Translations under genes and position numbers: made by a program
In this document: piece by piece, positions 1-8,676 of the stretch
Layout of the letters: every line of letters begins with the position of its first letter
Position numbering within the stretch: the first letter of the stretch is position 1
Notes under the pieces: model-generated
Seen by the model: only the letters and a program-made list of their open reading frames with translations
What the model was told of the DNA's origin: nothing
Databases searched by the model: none
Assembly: GCA_027596035.1 (NCBI GenBank)
Contig: JADGJA010000547.1
Location: 1 to 15,411 of the forward strand
Direction: 5' to 3'
DNA: 15,411 nucleotides
Origin: Thoreauomyces humboldtii
Lineage: Eukaryota > Chytridiomycota > Chytridiomycetes > Spizellomycetales > Powellomycetaceae

Positions 1-110
1 ATGACGGGGAGGAGAACGAGGAGGAAGAGCAGGGGGAGGTCGTGGCGACGGAAGTTTTGGATGAAGGTCAGACTGGTCTGACCAGACAGTTGAACGAAGC
101 GGAGGAATAG
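1..110 (+). CDS. Possible acidic C-terminus of an upstream gene (partial, 5' end outside window)
   Basis: Reading frame 3 is open from the window edge to a TAG at 108-110. It encodes about 35 residues, very acidic at first (DGEENEEEEQGE) and ending in LTRQLNEAEE. An acidic, glutamate-rich tail is plausible protein, and the frame would be the 3' end of a gene transcribed towards the SDR gene. Frame 1 is also open to 81, starting with an ATG at the first base, but its product is an Arg/Lys string typical of a shadow of a GAG/GAA-rich coding frame. No family can be assigned from so short a piece, and it could be chance. Confidence 0.35.
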   Translation, partial: DGEENEEEEQGEVVATEVLDEGQTGLTRQLNEAEE

Positions 111-518
111 GTTGACTTTGGGATGCCCATCACTGGAGAACGAGGAGAAGGACAGGAATCGAACGTCTCTTGGAAAGGCGGGACTATTAAAGGTCGAGAG
201 GAAGAGCGTTGGGCACCTTAGGGCAGATTGAGAGGAAAAGCAGGGGGTCGGGTCTGGTCCGGTCTGGCAAGTCTGATTTTTAGACAGACCCGCCCAGACC
301 CGATCCCCGATGAAATGAAGCACGAATGACTGCCTTCGCGCTCATTTTCCGGGTGAATGTCCGGTTGCAGGTCAATGAAGACACTAGAAAAACTCTGATT
401 GTCTAAGATATCACTATATAGTACGCATCGGTATCGACGGCTACGTCCGCGACAGGCCGTACGCAACATATAACGCTACGCGGGAGATACATCCGGTTCG
501 GTACGGTACATCTGGCGT
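111..518. other. Convergent intergenic region (3' flanks)
   Basis: About 400 nt between the possible + strand gene end at 110 and the SDR stop at 519. No coding frame here looks real. It holds a strong imperfect inverted repeat (listed separately) and an AT-rich patch around 400-425. If the upstream partial gene is real, this is a tail-to-tail spacer holding both 3' UTRs. Confidence 0.5.
243..308. repeat. Imperfect inverted repeat / hairpin
   Basis: Bases 243-257 pair with 294-308 over 15 positions with a single G-T wobble (247/304). After a short internal mismatch, 261-266 pairs with 285-290, and 272-274 may pair with 282-284. The loop contains a T5 run. Both arms are built from GGTCTGG / CCAGACC units. 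A 13-nt palindrome of the same composition (CTGGTC-T-GACCAG) lies at 73-85, at the end of the upstream frame. It may act as a 3'-end structure or be a small palindromic repeat element. Confidence 0.6.
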
Positions 519-1795
519 TCATTTTCGCGCAACAAGGGTCGGGGCGGCCTGGGCCGACGGCAACACGAGCATAGAGGCGACCTGGACGTGAGAAGGGCGG
601 CCGGCGGCGAAGACCACCGTCTGCAGAAGCGAAGATTGTGAGAATCAGCAGCGGGTCGTACGGAACCGCGCTAAGGAAGGACCTACCTCGGCAACGTCCT
701 CGGGGGTCAAGGGTTGCATCCCTATTTTCGGAATAATCAGGATGCCTCTTAGTGACACGAACGATGATGGCCTTTAAGAGAGCCTGACCCACAACTCTAC
801 GCACCCTTGTAGACAGCGTCAGCCTTCGCCTTGTCGCCAGCAAACCGAACGATCGAGAACTCGGTCTCCACTAGTCCCGGTTCGATCGACGTGACATTGA
901 TGGGAGTGTCGACGAGCTCCATCCTCAGTGTACGGGTGAGGGCATCGACAGCGTGCTTACTAGCGCAGTACACTCCACCGCCAGGGTACACCTCCTTGCC
1001 TGAAACCGATATCGATCAGGCTCTATAATCGTCCATGTTCGATCCTGCATCATGCGTACCGGAGATGCTCGAAATGTTGATGATGTGACCCGATCCCCTC
1101 TTCTTCATCCCGGGGAGAACAGCCTGCGTGGCAAACAAAAGACCCTTGACGTTCGTGTCCAGCATCGTGTCGATGGCTTCTTCGGTGACGGAGTCTATTT
1201 TGTCGACACCGATAACGAGGCCTGAAAACGCGAGGAATCAGGAACCTCGATGAAGGGAGTTCATGCGTTCACCACAGGCTTCGTACCAGCATTGTTGACC
1301 AGAACATCCACCTCGAGGTTCTCGAGGGCCGAGAAGACCTAATTCCTTTTGCCATCAGCACGCAAATCCTGCAGCCCGACCGCCCGCGTCCCTGATCTCT
1401 TCTCACACCTTCTTCCTGTCACGAACGTCCAGTTCGACGGCCTGAACCTTGACATTGGGTGCCTCGGCAGTGATCGCCTTCTGAACCTCAGCCAGTTTCT
1501 CCTACGACACATGAAAAAGCGGGAAATGTAAGGTCACTCTTTTCTCCTGCTCCACCCCGTTCTCCGAAAAGTCGCAAGGCACGAACCGTCCGACGAGCTG
1601 CAAGGATGAGGACGCAACCCTCCTTGGCAAACTCCACTGCGCACGCTGCGCCGATGCCGCCGGATGCTCCGGTTCTGAAAGAGAAAGTAGGAGGAAGGGT
1701 GAGCGGTCATGCCTGGGAGCCCTCGTGACATCTTCCGCTTCAATAGGGTCAAACCGTACGTACACGAGCACTGTCTTTCCTGCGAGTCTTCCCAT
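519..1795 (-). CDS. NADP-dependent short-chain dehydrogenase/reductase (YMR226C/YdfG-like), 8 exons
   Basis: Classical SDR oxidoreductase, closest in my judgement to yeast YMR226C / bacterial YdfG, which oxidise serine and other 3-hydroxy acids with NADP. Exons (- strand): 1764-1795, 1587-1674, 1409-1501, 1287-1338, 1060-1221, 805-999, 687-721, 519-620. All junctions are GT..AG and phases join, giving 252 aa, normal for the family. Cofactor motif TGASGGIG is at residues 12-19 and the NNAG motif at 86-89. The catalytic set is complete: Asn112, Ser140, Tyr153 and Lys157 (YCASK). The PGLVETEFS segment and the ending LPSAQAAPTLVARK match the family. The start ATG at 1795 opens directly into GRLAGKTVLVTGAS. 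The gene is divergent from RNASEK. The exact substrate is inferred from the family only. Confidence 0.93.
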
Positions 1796-2187
1796 TGTGA
1801 TGGATGTGGTGGAGAAGAGGTGATGATGCTGCTTGTGGTATGGAAGCAAGGTAGCGCTTATACGACGAGCGACAGAGGAATGGTTAAACAGAGTCAGCCG
1901 AAGCATCATATCATAGGAAATCCTCACGGCGAAAAAGAACGCGGTGTGTCGTCTCCGTCACAACTCCCACGCACCCATTCATTCCTCAAACCAGCAAGGC
2001 ATCCCACTCCGGACCCAAAACCAGCTTCCACGGACAGTCCCGGCGACAGAACAACTCACTTGATACATCCCGTCCCGTCATCCCGTCAGTCGGCTTACCA
2101 CCTCATTCGCATCCCCTTCGGTCTCCCAACTTTCGGTCGCGTCAACTCTCCCCTTTCCCCCCCCTGCTCCCGCGACCCATCGTCAAG
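1796..2187. promoter_or_regulatory. Divergent promoter region, SDR / RNASEK
   Basis: 392 nt between the two start codons. Three close copies of CCCGTC lie at about 2068-2087. A pyrimidine-rich tract at about 2147-2172, with a run of C, sits just upstream of the RNASEK ATG; such CT tracts often mark transcription starts in fungal promoters. I see no clear TATA box and no coding frame I believe. Confidence 0.5.
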
Positions 2188-3005
2188 ATGCGCATGAATG
2201 TAGTAGGGCCAGGGCTCTCGCTCTGCTGGTAAGAAGCTACTGTGTGGATTCTAATGTCATCCTTTCGAGGGTTTCCTTGCTGACCAGTGTATATCCTCTT
2301 CCAGCACCATCGTTAGCGCTGTGGGAATCGTGTTTTTGGTAAGGACTCTCGAACCCCGCCGCCGCCCGCAAGGACCGAAACCGGAGAAGGCTGGCGAACC
2401 GGGGGGGGGGGGTTATATGGTTGTCCGTACAGGAGGAGGAAAGGGTTGGGTGGAGTGGCTGGACTGGCCGCATCTGCTGTTCCCGAATGGCCTTGCCGTC
2501 AATGGAAACGACAGGATTTTTCGCCGCTCCTCGTCCTTGGTTTGCTCCACGCGGCAGAGCAGGAGATTTGGGAGGGGGGGCACTCGATCACGGGACTCAT
2601 GGAGCGAATCCTCCACCGAAGAGAAGGAAAAATCTGGAGGGATTTTCCATTCCACTACCACCATCATCTGACACTCTTTACGCTCGCCTTTTGTCGTCTT
2701 CTCGCTCCTACAGCTGCTACTCGGAGCGCTCTTCAACGCCGAGAACGAGGAGCTCGTGGAGGGAAAGGCTGGTACCGTGCCCACGGATCCAGCGATGGTG
2801 GCACGGGGTTGCTATCTGGCCGGTTTCATCTACATGGGTTTCTTTGCGTTCTGCTGGTGTCAGGTCAGTCTCCCATCATTCCCCTCCTGCCCCAGTCATG
2901 CCCTTTTTGGGCGACCCCGCTGACTGCTCTTTCGGTCTTGCCTTTCTGCAGAGCTACGTGAATCAGAAGATGGCGGCGGAAGAACGGGGATTTTCAAACA
3001 TCTAG
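2188..3005 (+). CDS. RNASEK: Ribonuclease kappa / V-ATPase subunit f homologue (RNASEK), 4 exons
   Basis: Exons 2188-2228, 2305-2338, 2714-2863, 2952-3005 splice in frame to a 92-aa protein that no single open frame shows. Segment CCTIVSAVGIVFLLLLGALF lines up with human RNASEK CGIVLSAWGVIMLIMLGIFF. The second half, GCYLAGFIYMGFFAFCWCQ, matches its second membrane segment, including the FxFCxxQ pattern. Two membrane helices are predicted at about residues 10-33 and 57-75, with a short acidic loop between them and a basic/acidic tail. In animals RNASEK, and in yeast the small protein Ypr170w-b (subunit f), sit in the membrane Vo sector of the V-ATPase, so the likely role is in the vacuolar proton pump rather than as a nuclease. 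Intron 2 (2339-2713, 375 nt) is far longer than any other intron here. Confidence 0.9.
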
Positions 3006-3230
3006 AAGGACCCGGACCTGGGATGGGATGTTCTCAAGACGGGTGAGGTCGGATCGGGAAGGGTCCAAAACGGGAATGCTTTGTTGGATGTAGCCTCTCG
3101 AAGGAGGTCTTTGTGGGTTTAAAAATACAAAACTTCCCAAATGCCCGCTGGCAAGGGGGAAGGGGGGTGGAACAACCAAAATGGGAGTGAAAGGAATCGC
3201 TATCCGAGGGGATTTTGCATCGTGTCGAAA
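3006..3230. other. Convergent spacer, RNASEK / KDM4 3' ends
   Basis: 225 nt between the RNASEK stop and the KDM4 stop on the opposite strand. It must hold both 3' UTRs. I see no credible gene. A short A-rich stretch (about 3118-3130) follows the RNASEK stop. Confidence 0.5.
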
Positions 3231-6200
3231 TTACACGAGATCGGGGTGCATCCTGGCGGTCATGTGTCCCAACCAGTAATCGGGCCTTCCAAAGTTTGCA
3301 TCGGGGAAGAGCTGGTCGAGTGGCGTCAGCTCCCCGTGACAATCGGTCGGAGGAGTCAAAAGGTTGTCGATCGACATGATCATGGTTGGGGACTGGAACC
3401 TTTGCTGTTCGCAAGGGCTGATACGAGGTATGTAGCTGTGTCGGGTCGTGGTCGTCGAGAGTGGAGGTAGAGAGTCGACGCGTTGACGTTTCCTGGGTGG
3501 AGAGCATCCGTCCAGTTCGAAGGGGTCCTCGGGCCGTACTACCGCTGGAATGGATCCTGCACGGTGTCGAGATGGGGATGTGTTGCCGTTGGATGAGAGA
3601 AAGTCGATAGGTGGTGTCGCAGCCGGAGGCGAGGGTGTGATGTCCATGTCCATGGCGTTATCGTATTGTGCTTGCTCGACGTACTCGGCGTGCGCAACCT
3701 GTTCTTCGTCCATGGCATCGTGGTACTGTGCTTGCTCGACGTACTCGGCATGCTCTTCGTCATCTTGGCCAATGTCTAGCTGTCGCAAGCGAGCTGCTGA
3801 CCAGGGGACCACCCTGGATGTTGCTTGAAGCAGTTCAGCGTCGACCGTGCAGAACTGGACCTTGTAGCTACGGACACAAGCGGTTTTAGATGATGTTTGC
3901 ACAACATTTGCTTAGCAAGTTCGCATACCTTTGAAGGTCGCTGAGGACGCTCTCAACAATACCCCAGTACCAGGAATTTGCGCTGAAGAAAAGGGGGATG
4001 AGTCACAAGACACGTTACTGCCGCCAAGTCGTCTCTTACGTTTGTACTGTAACAGGTGTGCCTGGTGGAAACGCTCCGAACGACGCCATGACTGCCTGTT
4101 CGCGAGAGACGGAAGCCAGCTTCCCCTCTTCTGAAACATGCTGTGGGCTATGACCGGCGCAATGACAGAGAAAAATAAGCCAAGGGCTCTTCCAGAACTA
4201 TCGAATGCTATTCAGTTCTCGTCACTTACCAAAAACACGAGGGTATCTGCGCCTCATCGGGGAAAGCGTCGAAAAACACTTTTCCAGATTCCTGCGCGCA
4301 CGTGACGTGATATGCCCGCTTGCACTGACCCTGGAGAAAGACTCGTCTCAGTATCACAGGCAGGCTGCGAAATGAAACGCTCGCGAAAGCTGGCTTACCT
4401 TTGCACATTGGATCGGTGCACCTCGTTTACCAACTTTTCCGGTTTGCTTGCAGATTGCGCACTTCAGAGCCCAACGACCTGAGGAAATGTTCTGGAGTCC
4501 GTCGGCAATCAGCTTGCCAGGAGCCGATGGGTCTACGTCCGTCCATACTTCTGGAGGTGACAGAGCCAAGTTCGATGAGAACTGTGCCTTTGCTTGAAAC
4601 CTTGAATGGCCAAGACATACCTGGGACATAAGTGGCGCATTGCCTGTGGACAAAAACATTCGAGCTGGGCGTCGACAGGAATTCACCATTGACGGAAGGA
4701 CATAGGATACACTGAGTAGAGAAAAAGAGAAATGCATCCAGTCAGTTGCCATGACCAGCTTACAATCTGAGGTGGTAGCAAACTTACCTTTCGGACAGGA
4801 ACTGCTATCGGTGCCCTTGGCGGTGCAATGAGTTGGACAGTCGCAGGCTTCTTGACCTGGCTTCTGGGCTTCTTGACCCGTCTCATGGCGTTGATGAGAA
4901 GCACGGGTTTGGGAACGGGCTCAACGTCCCTTTTCCTCTTTTCGATCAAGGCCTCTGGCTCGGGCTCCGGAGTGACAGGCTCCGTCGGTGGATCGAAGAT
5001 CCCGGCCACGTCGACGTGAACGCTGTCCGGTACGCACTGGCAGTACTTTGCTTGTTTGCCAATCTCCAGCCACGAGTCAAGGGCGAAATTGGTTGACTCG
5101 GCGCAATTGAAGCCGAGGTTGTATCCTTGATGATATCCGTATGGGAATGTGATGATGATTTCGCCAGCTCGTTGGATGATCTTGTTAGGTTTGATGCCGT
5201 TCGCTGCGAGATAGCTGGGAGACATGATGCTCGTCTTGTGTCGGAGGAATTCGGGGCATTTGGCGGAAGCCACCGAGAAGGTACTTCGCGCTAGCGTTTC
5301 GAACCGTGCGCGGTCTTTGAGGGGGATGACGTACCACTGCTTTGGGGCGCCGAAGTGGATGTAGTTGATGGAGCACAAGTCCATGTCCTCGACGTGCCAA
5401 GCGAATGTAGCTTTCCACATACCAAAGTAAAGGTAGGGCGTGTTGACGCCGGGAAGTGGAACCTTCACGCGGTTCAAAAGATTGTCCAAACGTCCGAGGT
5501 TCCATGAACCGCCGTGCTCGCCAAAGAGCGAACCCTGCATGTCGGCACCGTACATTGGAGCCACGTACGTGAGGTTCTTCCAATAATGCTTTTCGAGCAA
5601 GGCGCATCGCTCGTCCGACCAGCCTTCGCTAGTCGACTCGACGTCAAAGTTGATGTCAGCCTCGGTGGGTGGCTTCTTGCGAACGACCTTGGCGGACAGA
5701 GTGGCGTCTGTATGCTGTGCAGGTAGCTCCTCGGTAGCTTCGACGCTCGATGGCTCGGTGACAGGAACCGGAACGGGTACGGGTATCTTTGAGGATGGGG
5801 CTTTGCGTGATTTTTTGATGACCGGTGCAGCGCTTAGCCGCTTTCCGTCTTGGTCCAGGGAAGGAGGCGCAAAGCTCGCATGATTTGCAGCGTCATAAAA
5901 TTCTTGAACTACGGGATTTTCATTGGTTAGCCAGGTCGAGGATCAGGGCACCTTCGCATTTCTCCATACCCGTGTAGTTTCGCTTCTGTTCCATGTTTGC
6001 GACCACGTAGGCGCCGCTAGGAAGACCGCCAGCTACAAGGGACTCGTGTGAGTACACGACCCCGTCGAATGCGTTGGAAAGACCCCATCACTGTCACAAG
6101 CTAGTCTGCCTACCGGTGACTTCCTGTTTGATGGCCTTCTTGACAATCAACTTGCTGAGACGCAACGCAATGTCCTCGCGGGGACAGTCCCAGTTGCCGA

Positions 6201-6441
6201 CCGGGATGACCTTGCAGATGCCACTAGGGCCTGCGACGCTGTAGATGTGGTGCGCGAACGCATTGAACTGGCATTCGGCCATGTTTGGGACCATGTAAAC
6301 AGGCACGCCGTCCTCGTATCGGTCGGGCTCGAACTGCCAGGGCAGGCGTTCGGCCCGCCGACCGAGGTCGGCTGGCTGGGGCGTGGGAGGACGAGGAGGG
6401 AGAGGAGGTGGTGATTCCGGGGCTGCCGGAGGAGCATCCAT
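3231..6441 (-). CDS. KDM4: KDM4-type JmjN/JmjC histone demethylase with extended PHD finger, 9 exons
   Basis: Nuclear Fe(II)/2-oxoglutarate dioxygenase of the KDM4/JMJD2 family, removing methyl groups from histone H3 (K9/K36 in known members). Exons (- strand): 6114-6441, 5970-6032, 4788-5908, 4621-4711, 4399-4550, 4230-4330, 4040-4147, 3929-3982, 3231-3867; 884 aa. JmjN is at about residues 45-90 (GVPVYMVPN ... ICKVIPVGNW) and JmjC at about 262-425. Iron ligands are His302, Glu304 (HVED) and His390 (YGYH). The KDM4 zinc site is Cys348, His354, Cys420, Cys422. The Tyr, Asn and Lys around the cofactor (YLYFGMWK, SINY, APKQWY) are kept. A zinc-knuckle plus extended PHD finger follows (505-622: CILC, HRQC, CAIC, AYHVTC, CPQH). 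Next come one Tudor-like segment (NSWYWGIVES ... YKVQFCTVD), a disordered tail with a 20-aa tandem repeat and an NLS-like PPRKRQR. I chose the ATG at 6441; the frame stays open upstream but runs into ARG7. Looks catalytically intact. Confidence 0.93.
3650..3753 (-). repeat. 60-nt tandem duplication inside the last KDM4 exon
   Basis: Segments 3650-3693 and 3710-3753 (44 nt each, offset exactly 60 nt) are near identical. They encode two copies of AEYVEQAQY followed by HDAMD or NDAMD-like residues (DNAMD in the second). The offset of 20 codons keeps frame. The repeat lies in the low-complexity tail after the Tudor-like segment and is likely a recent in-frame duplication. Confidence 0.85.
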
Positions 6442-7082
6442 GCTTGATGGGATGCGGGAGGGGAACGTTTTCGTGGGAATGGTGGTGGGAGAACGAGCAG
6501 TGCCGAAGGATGGTGCGAGCACTGCTTTTTGATGATGAGTTTTGCTTTCGGTTTCTTTCTTCGATTCACAAAAATGTGATTGTGAACAAGGGGCGGAAGA
6601 GGGGGGTGGGGGGGCCGACGTCTCTCTTATGCGAAGGAGCGGAGTGAGGGGTTGGCGGCTGCTTAGGCTAGAACAAGGTTTGCAGAAGGTCAGTGTGTGG
6701 AGCCCGGCGATTTTCCAAGGGTTTGTCGCTCTGGGCGGAAAGGCAACTATGCTGGACGAGAGTGTGGTCAGAGAGATGCAAGAGCGAGTGGTTGAGCTAT
6801 TGATGGTGATTGCTGCCGAGCGTAGAGAGAGTTCTATTTCTAGAAATGCTGATGTATATTGGTAATGGGTACCGGTGGGTGATGGAGAATGCCTTTGGTG
6901 GAAGGGTGAGAGCGCGCAAGGGCACGAGGAAAGAGAGTACACACACAGACACCCGTCGTCCTGGACCCCCATCAGACCTCCCCCGTCGTCCTGGTCCCCC
7001 GAGTCCCCCGCGCAACTCGTCGTCGTGACGATTGCAGCAACGAAACTGCTCGCGGACGGATCGCTCAAGGAGCTCATAGACC
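6442..7082. promoter_or_regulatory. Divergent promoter region, KDM4 / ARG7
   Basis: 641 nt between the two ATGs. The minus-strand frame of KDM4 exon 1 stays open across it, but the product is a Ser/Pro-rich string without conserved features, so I treat it as non-coding. An imperfect 19-nt direct repeat (CCCGTCGTCCTGG plus C-run) occurs at 6952-6970 and 6982-7000, 30 nt apart, about 85-130 nt upstream of the ARG7 ATG. A G-rich run lies near 6600-6615. I found no clear Gcn4-type TGACTCA site. Confidence 0.5.
6952..7000 (+). repeat. Short direct repeat in the ARG7-proximal promoter
   Basis: Two 19-nt copies at 6952-6970 and 6982-7000, differing at one base (CTGGACCCCC versus CTGGTCCCCC), with a 30-nt period. 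They might be paired regulator sites or simple sequence drift in a C-rich 5' UTR; nothing in the sequence decides. Confidence 0.5.
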
Positions 7083-8636
7083 ATGGCACCGCTCTCATCC
7101 CTGTTCCACCTCACAAGGGCATCACACCTCACCACTCTCGCCGTCGTCCAGGCTCGTCGCATCACCCGCGACATGTCGGTCGCAGCCAACCCAACGCACA
7201 CTGGCGACCGCACTCCCTACCCACGGCAGAACCTCATCCCAACCACAGGCACCTACCCATCCGGCTGGCTCGCAGGAGGCTGGTCCTCAGGCGTCAAGAA
7301 ATCCAACGCAAAGGACCTCACCCTCGTCGTATCCTCGAACCCAGTGACAGCTTCGGCAGTCTTCACCCTCAACGCCTTCGCTGCAGCCCCCGTCCAGGTC
7401 TCGAAGGAGATCGTGCGCGGTTCCGGAGTCATCAGGGCACTGGTCGTCAACTCGGGCTGCGCCAACGCCTGCACCGGGGACAAGGGACTCGAGGACGCCA
7501 GGGAGGTGGTCAATGCGGTCGGGAGGGCGGTCGGCGGCGGGGAGGAGGAGGCAGGGTCCTTGGTCATGTCCACCGGAGTCATCGGACAGCATCTGAACAT
7601 GGACAAGATTCTCGTAGGCATCGAGGAGCTGGCTCCTCGGATCGAGGAGGGATCCCACGATGCTTGGCTGGGCGCTGCTGAAGGCATCATGACCACCGAC
7701 ACGTTTCCCAAACTGAGGAGCCAGAAGTACGATGCCCTTGCGGGTGGAAGTTACTCCATGGCTGGGTGGTCCAAGGGCGCTGGAATGAGTGAGTTCTCAG
7801 TGAGTTCTTCGTCTTCCCCCATCCACCACAGCGGATGTGCCATGTTGTCTCATCCCTCCTCTTTTCTTGCGTAACTTTAGTTCACCCCAACATGGCGACC
7901 ATGCTCAGCGCCGTCTTCACGGACGCTCCTATAACGAAAGCTTGTCTAGACGCCGCGACCCGATACGCTGCTGACCGCTCCTTCAACGCCATCAGCATCG
8001 ACGGCGACACCAGCACGAACGATACGTTCGCCGTCCTGGCCAACGGAGCTGCCAAGGGAGTCAAGGAGATCGATTCACTGGATTCCCCCGCGTACCTCGC
8101 GTTCAGGAAGGATTTGACCGAGTTTGCAGCTGAGCTGGCGAAGCTCATCGTGAGGGACGGCGAGGGCGCTACCAAGTTCGTAGAGATCAACATCAAGGTA
8201 TGAGCGTCGGTTTCTGTGCTTCAGTCACAATCACTTCCTGCTTATCAAAAGAAATCTTCAGGGCGCAACAACATTCGCCGACGCCCGAACCCTCGCCTCC
8301 ACGATCGCCACCTCTCCACTCGTCAAAACCGCGCTGTACGGTCGAGACGCCAACTGGGGTCGCATCGTCTGCGCCGTCGGATACGCGCCCACCAAGTCTC
8401 CCATCGATCCTTCTCGAGTCAACCTTCGTCTCTCGTCTCCTGCTTTAAAGACCACGCTCCATCTGTTCAAGGACGGAGCGCCCCACGAGATCGATGAAGC
8501 CAAAGCCGCGGAAATCTTGGAACATGAGGATCTGGTCTTGGACGTGGACGTGGGGTTGGGAAAGGAGGAGGCCACGATGTACACGTGTGATTTCAGTCAT
8601 GGGTACATCAGCATCAATGCTGATTACCGTAGTTGA
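7083..8636 (+). CDS. ARG7: Mitochondrial ArgJ: glutamate N-acetyltransferase / ornithine acetyltransferase, 3 exons
   Basis: Arginine biosynthesis enzyme that moves the acetyl group from N-acetylornithine to glutamate, closing the acetyl cycle in the mitochondrial matrix. Exons 7083-7788, 7881-8197, 8262-8636; 465 aa. The first about 35 residues are rich in Ser, Arg, Leu and Ala with no acids, as expected for a mitochondrial presequence. Family motifs in order: ALVVNSGCANACTG, VMSTGVIGQ, AEGIMTTDTFPKL, KGAGMIHPNMATML, DGDTSTNDT and YGRDANWGRI. The self-cleavage nucleophile is predicted to be Thr242 in NMATML, formed across the first exon junction (ATG A|TT). The enzyme matures into alpha and beta chains there. 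The C-terminus CDFSHGYISINADYRS fits the family. A second in-frame Met (MSVAAN, codon at 7173) could give a form without presequence. AATAAA at 8667-8672 may be its poly(A) signal. Confidence 0.96.
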
Positions 8637-8676
8637 GGTGGCGATAGCAATAGCGATAGGAAGCTCAATAAATACG

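Noticed and set aside
403..843. 146-codon minus frame over the end of the SDR gene
   Set aside because: It reads through SDR introns 6 and 7 and uses the wrong frame in the last exon; the spliced model fits the SDR family better.
6094..7098. KDM4 exon 1 frame extended upstream to 7098 (334 codons)
   Set aside because: It would overlap the ARG7 start, and the extra part is low-complexity Ser/Pro/Thr without conserved features; the ATG at 6441 leads straight to the JmjN domain.
8494..8676. Upstream extension of the RanGAP-like frame into ARG7 exon 3
   Set aside because: It reads a Trp/Arg-rich shadow of the well-supported ARG7 coding frame.
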